Shown here piece after piece: positions 1-9,091 of a stretch of 21,882 nucleotides of DNA (its first letter is position 1; each line of letters opens with the position of its first letter). The notes under the pieces are model-generated. The model had not been told where the DNA came from, ran no database searches, and saw nothing but the letters and a program-made list of their open reading frames with translations. The position numbers and the translations under genes were made by a program. Origin of the DNA: Strongylocentrotus pallidus (Eukaryota; Echinodermata; Echinoidea; Camarodonta; Strongylocentrotidae); NCBI GenBank assembly GCA_030265145.1, contig JARBES010000131.1:24678486-24700367 (forward strand). Reading direction: 5' to 3'.

Positions 1-1
1 G

Positions 2-118
2 CAGTGGAGCATGATAAGCATTGCTCCGGATGACTGGGATGAGCTATGCTTCTGGCAGCTTACATCCAAAGGCATCCCCAAGTATTTTTGTCCATCTAAT
101 GGTATCATTAAAAACTGA
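2..118 (+). CDS. Possible 3' terminal exon fragment (unrecognised, partial)
   Basis: From base 2 the frame is open to TGA at 116-118, about 38 residues, with three tryptophans and acidic and aromatic residues (for example the run APDDWDELCFWQLTSKGIP). It is open at the window edge, so the true 5' end cannot be seen. The composition is more protein-like than most short frames here, and AATAAA at 286-291 lies a plausible 3' UTR distance downstream. I do not recognise a family and see no domain. It could equally be a chance frame or a decayed repeat fragment. No splice acceptor is visible because the frame touches the window edge. Treat as a lead only. Confidence 0.25.
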   Translation, partial: QWSMISIAPDDWDELCFWQLTSKGIPKYFCPSNGIIKN

Positions 119-1388
119 TGTCCTTCAGAATGCTATTAGATACCGCTTAGCACCTACATCAAGGTTTGTATCATTACTGCATGAGCTACTGTAGGCCATT
201 GAGCCATATGTTGATGATACACTGAGAATTTGTATTTGTATCTTGTTATAAATGGGTGGACTCGCTATATAAGCTCATATTCCAAAATAAAAGACACATA
301 GAGATGAGCATTATCACTTGATATATTGTAACTAAGGGTAATGATTCTGTGAAAAATTCTCTCTCAGCAACTTAAACAACTATATATTGCTTTATAGCTA
401 CTGATAATGTTAATCATATCTCTTAATAAAGTTAAGTGCTTCTTGGGCTCCTATTAAACATCAAACATCTAAATACATAAACATGTAATTGTAAGCTTTT
501 TGATAATATTGTTTTAGCCTTGGGCAGTCATTAAGGCTATAGTCAGGGCAAATTCATTCTTTTTGAAATTTTAAAACATTGGTAAAATGGTCTGTAAATT
601 TAAAAAAAAAAGACAACCTTGGTAGCTTTTTCCCTTGGTGATATTGACTATGAACATGTATTACAAAAGAATACTCTGCCATTTGCAGATGTTGCTCCTA
701 TTACAAACACAGAAAAGCGGATGTGGATTTGGCAAAAATTGACATGAAATTTATTCTTGAATGAGTCAAGACAGAGTCTGTTTTTAAAGACTAGGCATCA
801 AAGACTGAATTCTACATCTCGCAATCACTATGACAAATACTTGCACAAAATATTGGCTGTATTGACAAAACGTTTCATTTCATTGAATGGGTAAATAGGT
901 CATGATGGCTACTTAAGGATTCTATATATAACCCATTTTGTGTACATAATGTGAAGATTTTTTTCTCTAAAATGTAACATTTGATTAAAAATGTTGGTAA
1001 TTCTAAATGTGCAACACATTAACATATATGAAAGTAGAATCTCATTTTGGTTTCAACGGTTTATTCTCTGCATGTGCTCTGCATCGATTTCACTTCAATT
1101 ATTTGCAAGCAACTCTCCTCACATAAGTACATGTACATGTATCCTACACCATACACATTCCTAATATACATTTCCACAGCTTTCTACGTGTTTTCTACTC
1201 TATGCCTGCTCTATAGCTACCACTCTCAGTTCTGTCAGATCTCCTATAGAACTGTTTTTTCTATATTACTTTTAATATGAATTACAAATTTACAGCGTTC
1301 TAAGCAATTACAGAAATGATTTCCCCACAACAGCAGTCTGACAGGACTAATCAAGTGTCTGAATTGGAGCAATCAATTTTTATTTTTC
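119..1388. other. AT-rich gene-free stretch; possible 3' UTR at its left end
   Basis: No supportable coding frame. AATAAA occurs at 286-291 and again at 425-430, either of which could serve the possible exon ending at 118. There is a run of ten A at 602-611 and a GTACATGTACATGTAT palindromic word at 1127-1142. The frame at 1047-1280 has a skewed T/Y-rich composition and no recognisable domain, so it is not called. Confidence 0.6.
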
Positions 1389-1625
1389 TGTAACCTTGGT
1401 TTGAAATTACATTTTGCTAGAAAAGAAGATTAAATAGAGCATGCACACTGTAATTTCTATGCTGCAACCCTCAATTAGCAAATTTGTTTCTTTTTCAGAA
1501 AAGTAAAGAATTTGAGAGAAACAGTTCAATAATGACATACTGCATTTGAATGCTGCTGTAACCTCCAGTTTGCAAAGTACATTTTGTTGGAAAAGGAAAG
1601 AATTTGAGAGAAACGCTTGGATACA
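1389..1625. repeat. Degenerate tandem repeat, about 72-96 bp unit, three copies
   Basis: Three related blocks start near 1389 (TGTAACCTTGGTTTGAAATT), 1461 (TGCAACCCTCAATTAGCAAA) and 1557 (TGTAACCTCCAGTTTGCAAA). Each is followed by a T-rich step and an AAAAG block; the second and third share AAAGAATTTGAGAGAAAC. Spacing is 72 then 96 bp, so the copies carry indels and are old. The array runs directly into the CT minisatellite. Confidence 0.55.
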
Positions 1626-1663
1626 GGTCTTCCACATAAAATCTTCTCTACCATCATTCCCTT

Positions 1664-1667
<4 letters not shown>

Positions 1668-1698
<31 letters not shown>

Positions 1699-1937
1699 TC
1701 TATACAATTATCTCTCTCTCTCTCACATCTATACACTTATCTCTCTCTCGCTTCTATACATTTATATATATCTCTCCTCTCTCTCTCTCGCCTCTATACA
1801 CTTATCTCTCCCTTGCCTCTATACATTTATCTCTCTCTCTCTCTTGCCTCTATACATTTATCTCTCTCTCTCTCTCGCCTCTATACATTTATCTCTCTCT
1901 CGCATCTACTGGTATCCATTTATCTCTCTCTCTCTTG
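1668..1937. repeat. CT-rich minisatellite, 25-40 bp unit
   Basis: A (CT)n tract is regularly interrupted by the word CTCTATACATTTAT or close variants. Anchors (TATACA) fall at about 1701, 1730, 1755, 1795, 1820, 1851 and 1882, and a variant anchor (ACTGGTATCCATTTAT) ends the array near 1912-1925. Spacing is 25-40 bp, the variation coming mostly from the number of CT steps and one TATATA insertion after the third anchor. It is therefore a compound satellite in which a microsatellite has been captured into a longer unit, not a simple (CT)n. Open frames of 156 and 111 codons pass through it and are Ser/Leu/Tyr low complexity only. Confidence 0.9.
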
Positions 1938-3393
1938 CTTAAACCATTCTGAAGAAAGGAAACGTGGTGCTATCAGAAACGTATCACAAAATATGCCAGT
2001 TTGTAACACAATCTAAGCTAAACAATCTCCTCCACAGGCTAAATACATTATTCTTCCTTTTAACGTATGCCACCTAAAACCCTTTAATCTCGCGTGACTT
2101 CCACCTGCCCTTTGGCTAGATTTCAGTCATATTAGAGACACGTTCACATCTCACTGAATAAACGCAAAAAGCAATTATCACAACGATGATAAAATATTGG
2201 AAAGTTAACAGCACACACAGGTAATACAGTCATTTTTGTCCAACTGGAAAAAAACGCACATTCAGGAAAAAACAAGGATATCACTGTAGGTCTAGGGAGA
2301 GACAAAATGATGTAAAATCAGATCATTTTACACAAAGTTAATGTTCTGCCAACTCCCACCAGACATTAACTATATTCAGTGTTCAATGCAGATCTTGTCA
2401 AAGTCATTCACTGATCATTTGTAGATGTTTTTAAATATTCACTCCTAGGTTTGAAGCCACTCTTACTTGGCTTGGTTAGTATACTAACCCTTTTATACTG
2501 ACTTTGGTAGACTAATGTAACTAATGGTGGACTGCCACAGTCCACTATTGTCACTCATACAGTCCCAAATACTCCAAACATTGAAGCAGACTAGTCCAAC
2601 GCTACACAACGTGGTGAAGAAAAAGTTAAAGGGTTAAGTTCTTTGTGAAGCTCACCACCATAAGGTGAACGAATGGCATTTCCGATGACTATAAGTTGAC
2701 AATCAAGATTTTAGACCCGTCACTCTCCAGCAAGCTTTGAAACATTAATTGTCAGTGAAAAACACAAATTACATGCTATACAAGCTATAATGCTCACAAT
2801 TACGAGGTAACAATAAACAATCGTCTAGATGCATCTGTGTCTGGAATTGGTGTTTGATTACTCTGCCTTTATTGATTGCTTCCCAGTTTCTTTTTCTCTT
2901 GTTGTCAACTAAATTTACAGAACGGAAAAATAGTAATATGAGAATATCAATTGAATAGTAATCACAAAGCAGGATAAGCATAAATCTCATTGTTTTTCAA
3001 TTGATGCAAAGGACTTTTAGTGACAGATTTTCCTAAGTATCTCGATGATGATTCCAGAATAAAAAATTGTCAAGGTTTCACACTATGAAGGTACTGTGTG
3101 AACCAAGCTTCTATTACATACAATTGCATGATGCTCTCATCAGACTGTACGGATGAAACCATGCACACAGCACATTTAACATTCTGAAACTCAGGAAAAA
3201 CCATTCAACCCTACAAAATTGGCAGGTGTTTATTTGACATGTTTTATGGAAACAGTTGGAACTCTCTCATCCATGGTGGTATGTAGGGTAGATGCACATC
3301 ACACTGAAGGTAATAGCATATGCCATCATAAGAGCAGATTCAGGCAGTCAGACTTAATTTCTGAAATATTAGGGGTTCAAATTAAAAAAAAAA
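1938..3393. other. AT-rich gene-free stretch with two small hairpins
   Basis: No coding frame with recognisable content. Two symmetric structures lie close together: a 16-bp perfect palindrome GGTTAGTATACTAACC at 2474-2489, and a hairpin with 8-bp arms GTGGACTG / CAGTCCAC and a 3-base loop at 2527-2545. The remainder shows no repeat or gene that I can support. Confidence 0.6.
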
Positions 3394-4194
3394 ATATTCT
3401 GAAAAAATTAATTGAGAAACAATTTTACGTATGAACAGGTTCTATTAAATCTAATTTGACACCAGAATTGTTTCGTAAAGTACAGTAGATAAGTTTGCTA
3501 CAGATTTTTTTTTTTTTTTTTTAAAGTTCAAAACTGGAACAAATTCATGAATTAAGAAAAACTAATTGAAGAAGAATTCCATGACGGAGACTTTATCGTT
3601 AAAGGTCTGTGAGAAGAAAGAAACTAAATGCATATCAAACTTCACGATTGGGGGCCGTTTACAGAAAAATCTACAAAATGACAATGTTTGGTGGATAGAA
3701 AATATGATGGAGTTTGTTTCATCCATCAAATTGCACATGATGAGAAGGATGAGGTAAAAAATTAAGTAGTAATTAAAAAAAAAACATGTGTCATTCCATC
3801 AAGTGGAAGAGAAATATTGCAAATGTAATAACAATTCAGATATAATCTGAAAGAGAGAGGAGAGAAATATGATGAACGAAACTCAGTACCTATAGCAATC
3901 GCAGTCACAACAAATAAGTCGATTCTCCCATCACTCCTTCCTTGCTTTCATGAAAATGGCAAAAGTAACAGTACATGTATATTTGTTGGGAAAGGAAATT
4001 GTATTCATACGGACGAGTCCAACACTTTAATTCCAAAATCAAATCACTTTTCTTTCTTCTCTTCCCATTTCCCATTCCGATTTTGGTCACGTCTCTCACC
4101 ATGACCATGCATTTCCCTATCGTCATCGGGAGACGAAACCTATCCCTTATCGTGTGAATTAGGTGATGCCCAACAGAATCCCACAATCACTCTT

Positions 4195-4950
4195 TTTCTT
4201 CCCTCTAAGGTACGTTCTCACAGTGATATTACTTGCACGGTGTAATTTAGACTTCACAACAGCTTGTTCCATGGGTGATTTCATACTTGAATAATCACAA
4301 GTTTCCTCCCTCAAAGGTATATTCCCACAGTGATATTTCTTACACAGTGTCATATATGCAATATAACACAACAGCTTGACCACTCATTTCATATTCCCAC
4401 ATTCACTCATTTCTCCCTCACAGGTGCGTTCTCACGGTGATATTACTTGCACGTTGTAATTTAGACTTCACAACAGCTTGTTCCATGGGTGATTTCATAC
4501 TTAAATAATCACACGTTTCCTCCCTCAAAGGTATATTCCCACAGTGATATTTTTTCCACAGTGTCATACATACAATATAACGCAACAGCTCCTTCACTTA
4601 TTTCATATTCTCACATTCACTCATTTCTCCCTCAAAGGTGTGTTCTCACTACAATATTACTTGCGCAGTGCAATGAAAACATATCACAGTAGCTTGTCCA
4701 ATAGATGATTTCAAATTTTCCATACTACTGGTTATCTAATTCAAAGGTCCATGAAAGTTCTGACAATTGTAATACCTGCACATGCAGTATAATGTAAAGA
4801 ACACATGACATCTTATCCTCTGGTTTCGTTTTTCAACAATTACTCAGTTTTTTCTTTCTCTCAAAGGTGCATTCCCACAGAGATATTACATGCACAAAGT
4901 AATATATATACAACAGCTTGTCCCATGGGAGATTTCATGTACACTTTCCC
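4195..4950. repeat. 107-bp minisatellite, seven monomers, alternating two-type pattern
   Basis: The anchor AAGGT (or CAGGT), followed by NNNTTCNCAC and GATATT, begins monomers at about 4207, 4314, 4421, 4528, 4635, 4744 and 4864. Spacing is exactly 107 bp four times, then 109 and 120 bp. Monomers 1 and 3 resemble each other (TTGTAATTTAGACTTCACA type), as do monomers 2 and 4 (GGTATATTCCCACAGTGATA type), giving a 214-bp higher-order dimer. Monomers 5 to 7 are more divergent. Since 107 is not a multiple of three and stops occur in several monomers, this is not a tandem protein domain. Confidence 0.85.
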
Positions 4951-4975
4951 CTTCAGGAAGCACGAGGGCATATTG

Positions 4976-5863
4976 TCTGGTGAGGCAGAAGGGATTCGCA
5001 TGAACATGTCGACTAAATGCTCTTCTGGTTCTCCTCAACAGGCAATATCACATTCAAAATTCTTAGTTCTTCCTTCATTTGCTGTTTTAAGGTCCATTAT
5101 CCACTTACTACTCTGAAAATAAATGAAGTGGTAAAACAGATGTGGAAGCATTAACAAATATTGACAATATAGAATAGGGATCTTTGAGGTAGATGAAACA
5201 AAATCGTGAAGGGGCCTAATGGGTAAGATTTGAAAATAGGGTCAAACCTTCTTTAGTGACCACCTGTCTTCAAAGACCACCTGCCTTAAAAGACCACTTT
5301 TCCTGTCTCCCTGGGTGGTCTTTATAGACAGGTTTCACTGTACAGTCAAACCTCCCAAAGAAACAGAAAAACTAGCCATTGTAGACAGGTGGTCCTTCTA
5401 GACAGGTTCTACAACACCCATTTCTCTCTAGAGGGAAACAAAATTCATGGCCACTATAGAGAGGTGGCCTTTATAGAGAGGTGGCCGCTAAGACAGGTTT
5501 GACTGTTCATTATTAATTCTGCTCTATGTTCACATCTTCAGTAGATCAAAGGAAGTTTTTTTTTCTTTCTCCATCTTTGCCAAAAACATTTCTGAGCCAT
5601 CATCATCCATGAAAAGCACAGAGAGGGACAAAATTGAAAATAAAAATGGTTATTACAATTTGTGTGGGCATTAGGGGGATTCAGATTGCTACAAGGGGGA
5701 AGGGGGGTATTTCTGAGTACTCTAAAAATGCTTGGATCCCTCATTGTTATTTAGAGAGCATACAGGTGCCTTTTGCGGTCTAAAACAACTGCTGCAGGCA
5801 CAATGGGTTGCAGATTTGGGGCCATATATTTTCTAATACTTCATTTCAGCTTAAGATATGCAT
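4976..5863. repeat. 888-bp segment identical to 7408-8295 (first copy)
   Basis: Read line by line against 7408-8295, I found no difference and no indel (constant offset 2432). The left edge lies inside the diverged homologous part of the tandem unit (ATTGTCTGG here, ATTGACTGG in the other copy). The right edge coincides with the end of all homology. It includes the palindromic element and a 68-codon minus-strand frame that is the same in both copies simply because the DNA is the same. Confidence 0.9.
5239..5505. mobile_element. Palindromic TA-flanked non-autonomous DNA element (pogo/Tigger-like ends), with a partner fragment
   Basis: A 163-bp segment at 5343-5505 begins CAGTCAAACCT and ends AGGTTTGACTG, with TA on the left flank only. 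Directly left of it, 5239-5340 has the same kind of ends (GGTCAAACCTT and AGGTTTCACTG), so two related pieces are joined or nested. The interior is built of repeated GACCACCTG, GGTGGTC and GACAGG words in both orientations, so it folds on itself. CAGT-starting ends with a TA target are typical of pogo/Tigger-type Tc1/mariner relatives; the family is inferred from ends only, since no transposase is present. Confidence 0.6.
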
Positions 5864-6869
5864 TCGAATTTGCTTTTCTTTATATTCTGAAAAATTAGAA
5901 TTGTATTTTGAGAAACAATTGTACATATGAACAGGTTCTATCACATCTAATTACACACTAGAATTGTTTGGTTACATAGTAGATCAATTTTCTGTTCCCT
6001 ATCTACAAGTTCAAAACAGGCACAAATTCATGAAATAAAAGAAATTAGTTGAATAAGAATTCTATGATGAGGACATTATGGTTAAGAGGTTCTGAGAAGA
6101 AAGAATCAAAGAAAAGAAAAAAAGAGAGGACTAAATAAATTCATACCACAAAACAGCATCTTTTTGGGGGAAAAGATAATATGATGGCCTTTGATTCATA
6201 AAATTGCAAATGAAAAGAAGGATGAGAAAAATTGAAGTAACAATCTACAGAAAAACGTGTGTACATTCCATCTGATGGAAGAGAAATAATAAAAATGTAA
6301 TAACTAACCAAATATGATCAGAAAGAGATGAGAGAAAAAAACCTAGACATAAATACTGTGAACAAAACCCAGTGGTTTATTGCAATCACAGTCAGGGCAG
6401 CCAGCTCAATTTTCTCCTCACCTCTTGCTCTTTACTCAGGTTTTATACATTTTCTACCAAACTTGAACAGTAGTGTTATTGGTAGTAACTTACATTCAGC
6501 GTACGTTTTATTTGAATCTGTGGAGAAAGTCTGTTATTACCATAACTCAAGAGCACTTTCAAAGGAATTGACTCAAATTACTTTCAATTTCTAAACACAC
6601 AATGCAGACCTGATGGAATAACATATAGGGACAAAATCCACAGCCTTAAAACAGAAAAAAGGCCAAGGAAACAGTACATTTGTAGGGAGAGGAAATTGTA
6701 TTCCTACCGATGAGTCCAACACTTTAATTCCAAAATCAAATCACTTTTTTTCCGATTTTGGTCACGTCTCTCACCATGACAATGCATTTCCCTATCGTCA
6801 TCGGGAGACGAAACCTATCCCTTATCGTGTGAATTAGGTGATGCCCGATAGAATCCCACAATCACTCTT

Positions 6870-7400
6870 TTTCTTCCCTCTAAGGTACGTTCTCACAGTG
6901 ATATTACTTGCACGTTGTAATTTAGACTTCACAACACCTTGTTCCATGGGTGATTTCATACTTCAACTATCACACGTTTCCTCCCTCAAAGGTATATTCC
7001 CACAGTGATATTTCTTACAGTGTCATATATGCAATACAATGCAGCAGCTTGACCACTAATGTCACATTACCACATTCACTCATTTTCTCCCTCACAGGTG
7101 CGTTCCCACAATGATATTACTTGCACAGTGTAATGTAAACATCACAGTAGCTTGTCCCATAGATGATTTCAAATTTTCCATACTACTGGTTATCTAATTC
7201 AAAGGTCCATGAATGTTCCCACAATTGTAATACCTGCACAGTGTAATGTAAAGAATTACACATGACATCTTATCCTCTGATGTCATTTTCCAACAATCAC
7301 TCAGGGTTTTTTTTCTTCTCAAAAAGGTGCATTCCCACAGAGGTATTACATGCACAAAGTAACATATACAACAGCTTGTCCCTTTCAGAAAGCAAGAGGG
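6870..7400. repeat. 107-bp minisatellite, unit 2 copy, five monomers
   Basis: The same monomer family as 4195-4950, with anchors at about 6887, 6991, 7096, 7201 and 7325. It has two monomers fewer than the first array, consistent with loss (or gain in the other array) of one 214-bp dimer. The last two monomers (the AAGGTCCATGAA type, then the AAGGTGCATTCCCACAGAG type) match the last two of the first array, so the length change lies inside the array. Confidence 0.8.
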
Positions 7401-7407
7401 CATATTG

Positions 7408-8295
7408 ACTGGTGAGGCAGAAGGGATTCGCATGAACATGTCGACTAAATGCTCTTCTGGTTCTCCTCAACAGGCAATATCACATTCAAAATTCTTAGTT
7501 CTTCCTTCATTTGCTGTTTTAAGGTCCATTATCCACTTACTACTCTGAAAATAAATGAAGTGGTAAAACAGATGTGGAAGCATTAACAAATATTGACAAT
7601 ATAGAATAGGGATCTTTGAGGTAGATGAAACAAAATCGTGAAGGGGCCTAATGGGTAAGATTTGAAAATAGGGTCAAACCTTCTTTAGTGACCACCTGTC
7701 TTCAAAGACCACCTGCCTTAAAAGACCACTTTTCCTGTCTCCCTGGGTGGTCTTTATAGACAGGTTTCACTGTACAGTCAAACCTCCCAAAGAAACAGAA
7801 AAACTAGCCATTGTAGACAGGTGGTCCTTCTAGACAGGTTCTACAACACCCATTTCTCTCTAGAGGGAAACAAAATTCATGGCCACTATAGAGAGGTGGC
7901 CTTTATAGAGAGGTGGCCGCTAAGACAGGTTTGACTGTTCATTATTAATTCTGCTCTATGTTCACATCTTCAGTAGATCAAAGGAAGTTTTTTTTTCTTT
8001 CTCCATCTTTGCCAAAAACATTTCTGAGCCATCATCATCCATGAAAAGCACAGAGAGGGACAAAATTGAAAATAAAAATGGTTATTACAATTTGTGTGGG
8101 CATTAGGGGGATTCAGATTGCTACAAGGGGGAAGGGGGGTATTTCTGAGTACTCTAAAAATGCTTGGATCCCTCATTGTTATTTAGAGAGCATACAGGTG
8201 CCTTTTGCGGTCTAAAACAACTGCTGCAGGCACAATGGGTTGCAGATTTGGGGCCATATATTTTCTAATACTTCATTTCAGCTTAAGATATGCAT
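7408..8295. repeat. 888-bp segment identical to 4976-5863 (second copy)
   Basis: Partner of 4976-5863. The complete identity contrasts with the strongly diverged DNA immediately to its left in the same tandem unit, which points to a recent conversion or duplication, or to an assembly effect. Confidence 0.9.
7671..7937. mobile_element. Second copy of the palindromic TA-type element (inside repeat unit 2)
   Basis: Base-for-base copy of 5239-5505 at offset 2432. It was carried along with the 888-bp identical segment and is not an independent insertion, because all flanks are also identical. Confidence 0.6.
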
Positions 8296-8860
8296 GGATC
8301 TCCCTGTCGGGCTGTGAGAAGGCATACAAATACTTTATAGAACATGAGTTCATTTTCAAAAGAAGAGAAGGGGGAAAAAAGGAAGATTCTAAATACTAAC
8401 GATCGAGTGGTTGATCGATGAAAGTGTTATACCTCATGGGTATGGAGAGCAACTACAGGTTAACTAAATGCATATCAAACTTCACGCTTTGGGGATGTTT
8501 ACAGGAAAATCTATACCGTCAAGGACAGAGAAAGGTTTTTGACCGGGAATGCAGAAACAGCACCCAGGGAAAAAATGAGGAATGTCCTTTCCCAACTGCA
8601 TACATGTTACTAACAGTGTGAATATCGTCTGTTTGGCGCAAGAAGGGCATTGACTCATATACTTTAACTTAGAGTTGGGGCCTCCTTGTTCTCAAAAGAG
8701 AATATATCATCTGCTGAGATCCAGTGTGGCATATGACCTTCTATCATTGAACACAGAATTAACGTCCTACTGTCTTTCCACAGAAGACACATGTAGGGTA
8801 GGAATACTCCTTATCCCACCCCCTCCCCTCCTCCCCATATTCCCTAAACTACACAGTTGC
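8296..8860. other. Gene-free stretch between the two duplicated regions
   Basis: Apart from the 8457-8515 fragment and a fragment related to the GAGCCAGAAG family (8627-8670, sharing GTCTGTTTGG and AAGAAGGGCATT), nothing is recognisable. A C-rich run sits at about 8816-8845. Short frames at 8205-8399, 8418-8621 and 8675-8914 show no domain and are not called. Confidence 0.5.
8457..8515. repeat. Third, truncated piece of the large tandem repeat
   Basis: ACTAAATGCATATCAAACTT followed by CACGCTTTGGGGATGTTTACAG here matches ACTAAATGCATATCAAACTT plus CACGATTGGGGGCCGTTTACAG at about 3624-3665 of unit 1. The homology is short (about 55-60 bp) and fades on both sides. It resembles unit 1 more than unit 2, which lacks this stretch in recognisable form. 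Confidence 0.6.
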
Positions 8861-8907
8861 TTAATTTTGTGTATGCATGCACTTCACGGCCCAGGAAGAA
8901 CAACAAC

Positions 8908-8960
8908 ATTGTAAACCTTTAGAAACATATACATGTATGAAGCGCTATATCAATGCATTA
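8908..8960 (+). repeat. AAGCGCTATAT-type dispersed repeat tail, plus orientation
   Basis: TTGTAAACCTTTAG followed by GAAGCGCTATATCAATGCATTA resembles the 3' tail of a short dispersed repeat that is widespread in marine invertebrates (GCGCTATATAAAT plus ATTA repeats). It lies about 60 bp from an oppositely oriented tail. The counterpart in copy 2 is at about 11428-11480, where the core reads AGTGCTTTAT. SINE or LINE origin is inferred, not shown. Confidence 0.45.
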
Positions 8961-9020
8961 ATTTTAAGTGAGATATAAGAGAAGTCAAAGAATCCCCTAC
9001 GTGACAATTATAAATGAGGA

Positions 9021-9091
9021 TAATAATAATAATACCTGTTTCTTATATAGCCCATACATGTAACAGTAACCGACCAAAGCGCTTACAGTAC
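9021..9091 (-). repeat. AAGCGCT/TATATAAG-type dispersed repeat tail, minus orientation
   Basis: Read on the minus strand: GTAAGCGCTTTGG, then a spacer, GGGCTATATAAGAAACAGG and a (TTA)n end. The plus strand shows ATAATAATAATAATACC at its left. The (TTA)n end and the paired GCGCTT / CTATATAAG boxes are the same as in the element at 20684-20774. Copy 2 carries it at about 11542-11610, with the box intact as TATATAGCGCTATA. Confidence 0.55.

Larger units (their letters stand above)
3394..5863. repeat. Large tandem repeat, unit 1 (about 2.47 kb)
   Basis: This segment is repeated in the same orientation at 5881-8295. Landmarks in order are ATATTCTGAAAAA, a block around ATGAACAGGTTCTAT, a block around GAGAAGAAAGAA, a block ending CATTCCATC plus GGAAGAG, then AGGAAATTGTATTC, the 107-bp minisatellite and an 888-bp tail. 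The first two thirds differ a great deal from unit 2, with many substitutions and indels. The last 888 bp (4976-5863) appear identical to 7408-8295 at a constant offset of 2432. An 18-T run lies at 3505-3522. Unit 1 lacks an extra stretch of about 230 bp found in unit 2 (about 6432-6660) and has two more minisatellite monomers. Confidence 0.9.
5881..8295. repeat. Large tandem repeat, unit 2 (about 2.4 kb)
   Basis: Head-to-tail partner of 3394-5863, separated by about 17 bp without clear homology. It contains a stretch at about 6432-6660 with no counterpart in unit 1, five minisatellite monomers instead of seven, and the identical 888-bp tail at 7408-8295. Homology stops abruptly after GCTTAAGATATGCAT, which continues with TCGAATTTGC in unit 1 but GGATCTCCCT in unit 2. 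Confidence 0.9.

Noticed and set aside
1546-2016. 156- and 111-codon open frames, the longest in the window
   Set aside because: They translate the CT minisatellite into Ser/Leu/Tyr low complexity in two frames at once. The repeat explains them completely.
3219-3434. 71-codon plus-strand frame and neighbouring frames at 3566-3757 and 3905-4186
   Set aside because: They fall in the diverged tandem unit. The corresponding parts of the second unit do not keep the frames.
4955-5042. A micro-exon or splice sites around CCTTCAG and CTGGTGAGG and a later CTCAACAG
   Set aside because: All frames are open over this short stretch on both strands, and no flanking exon can be linked to it. Splice-like words are frequent in AT-rich DNA.
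4159-5116. The 107-bp repeat as a tandem protein domain (frames containing QRC...ILHAQ or YHCGNIP words on the two strands)
   Set aside because: The period is not a multiple of three, stops interrupt most monomers, and similar-looking words appear on both strands because the DNA itself is repeated.
5174-5182. TGAGGTAG, resembling the let-7 seed
   Set aside because: The following bases do not match let-7 and no precursor hairpin is seen. It is an 8-mer match only.
5538-8176. The same 68-codon minus-strand protein predicted twice (5538-5744 and 7970-8176)
   Set aside because: It is identical only because the 888-bp DNA block is identical. No domain, signal peptide or other support is seen.
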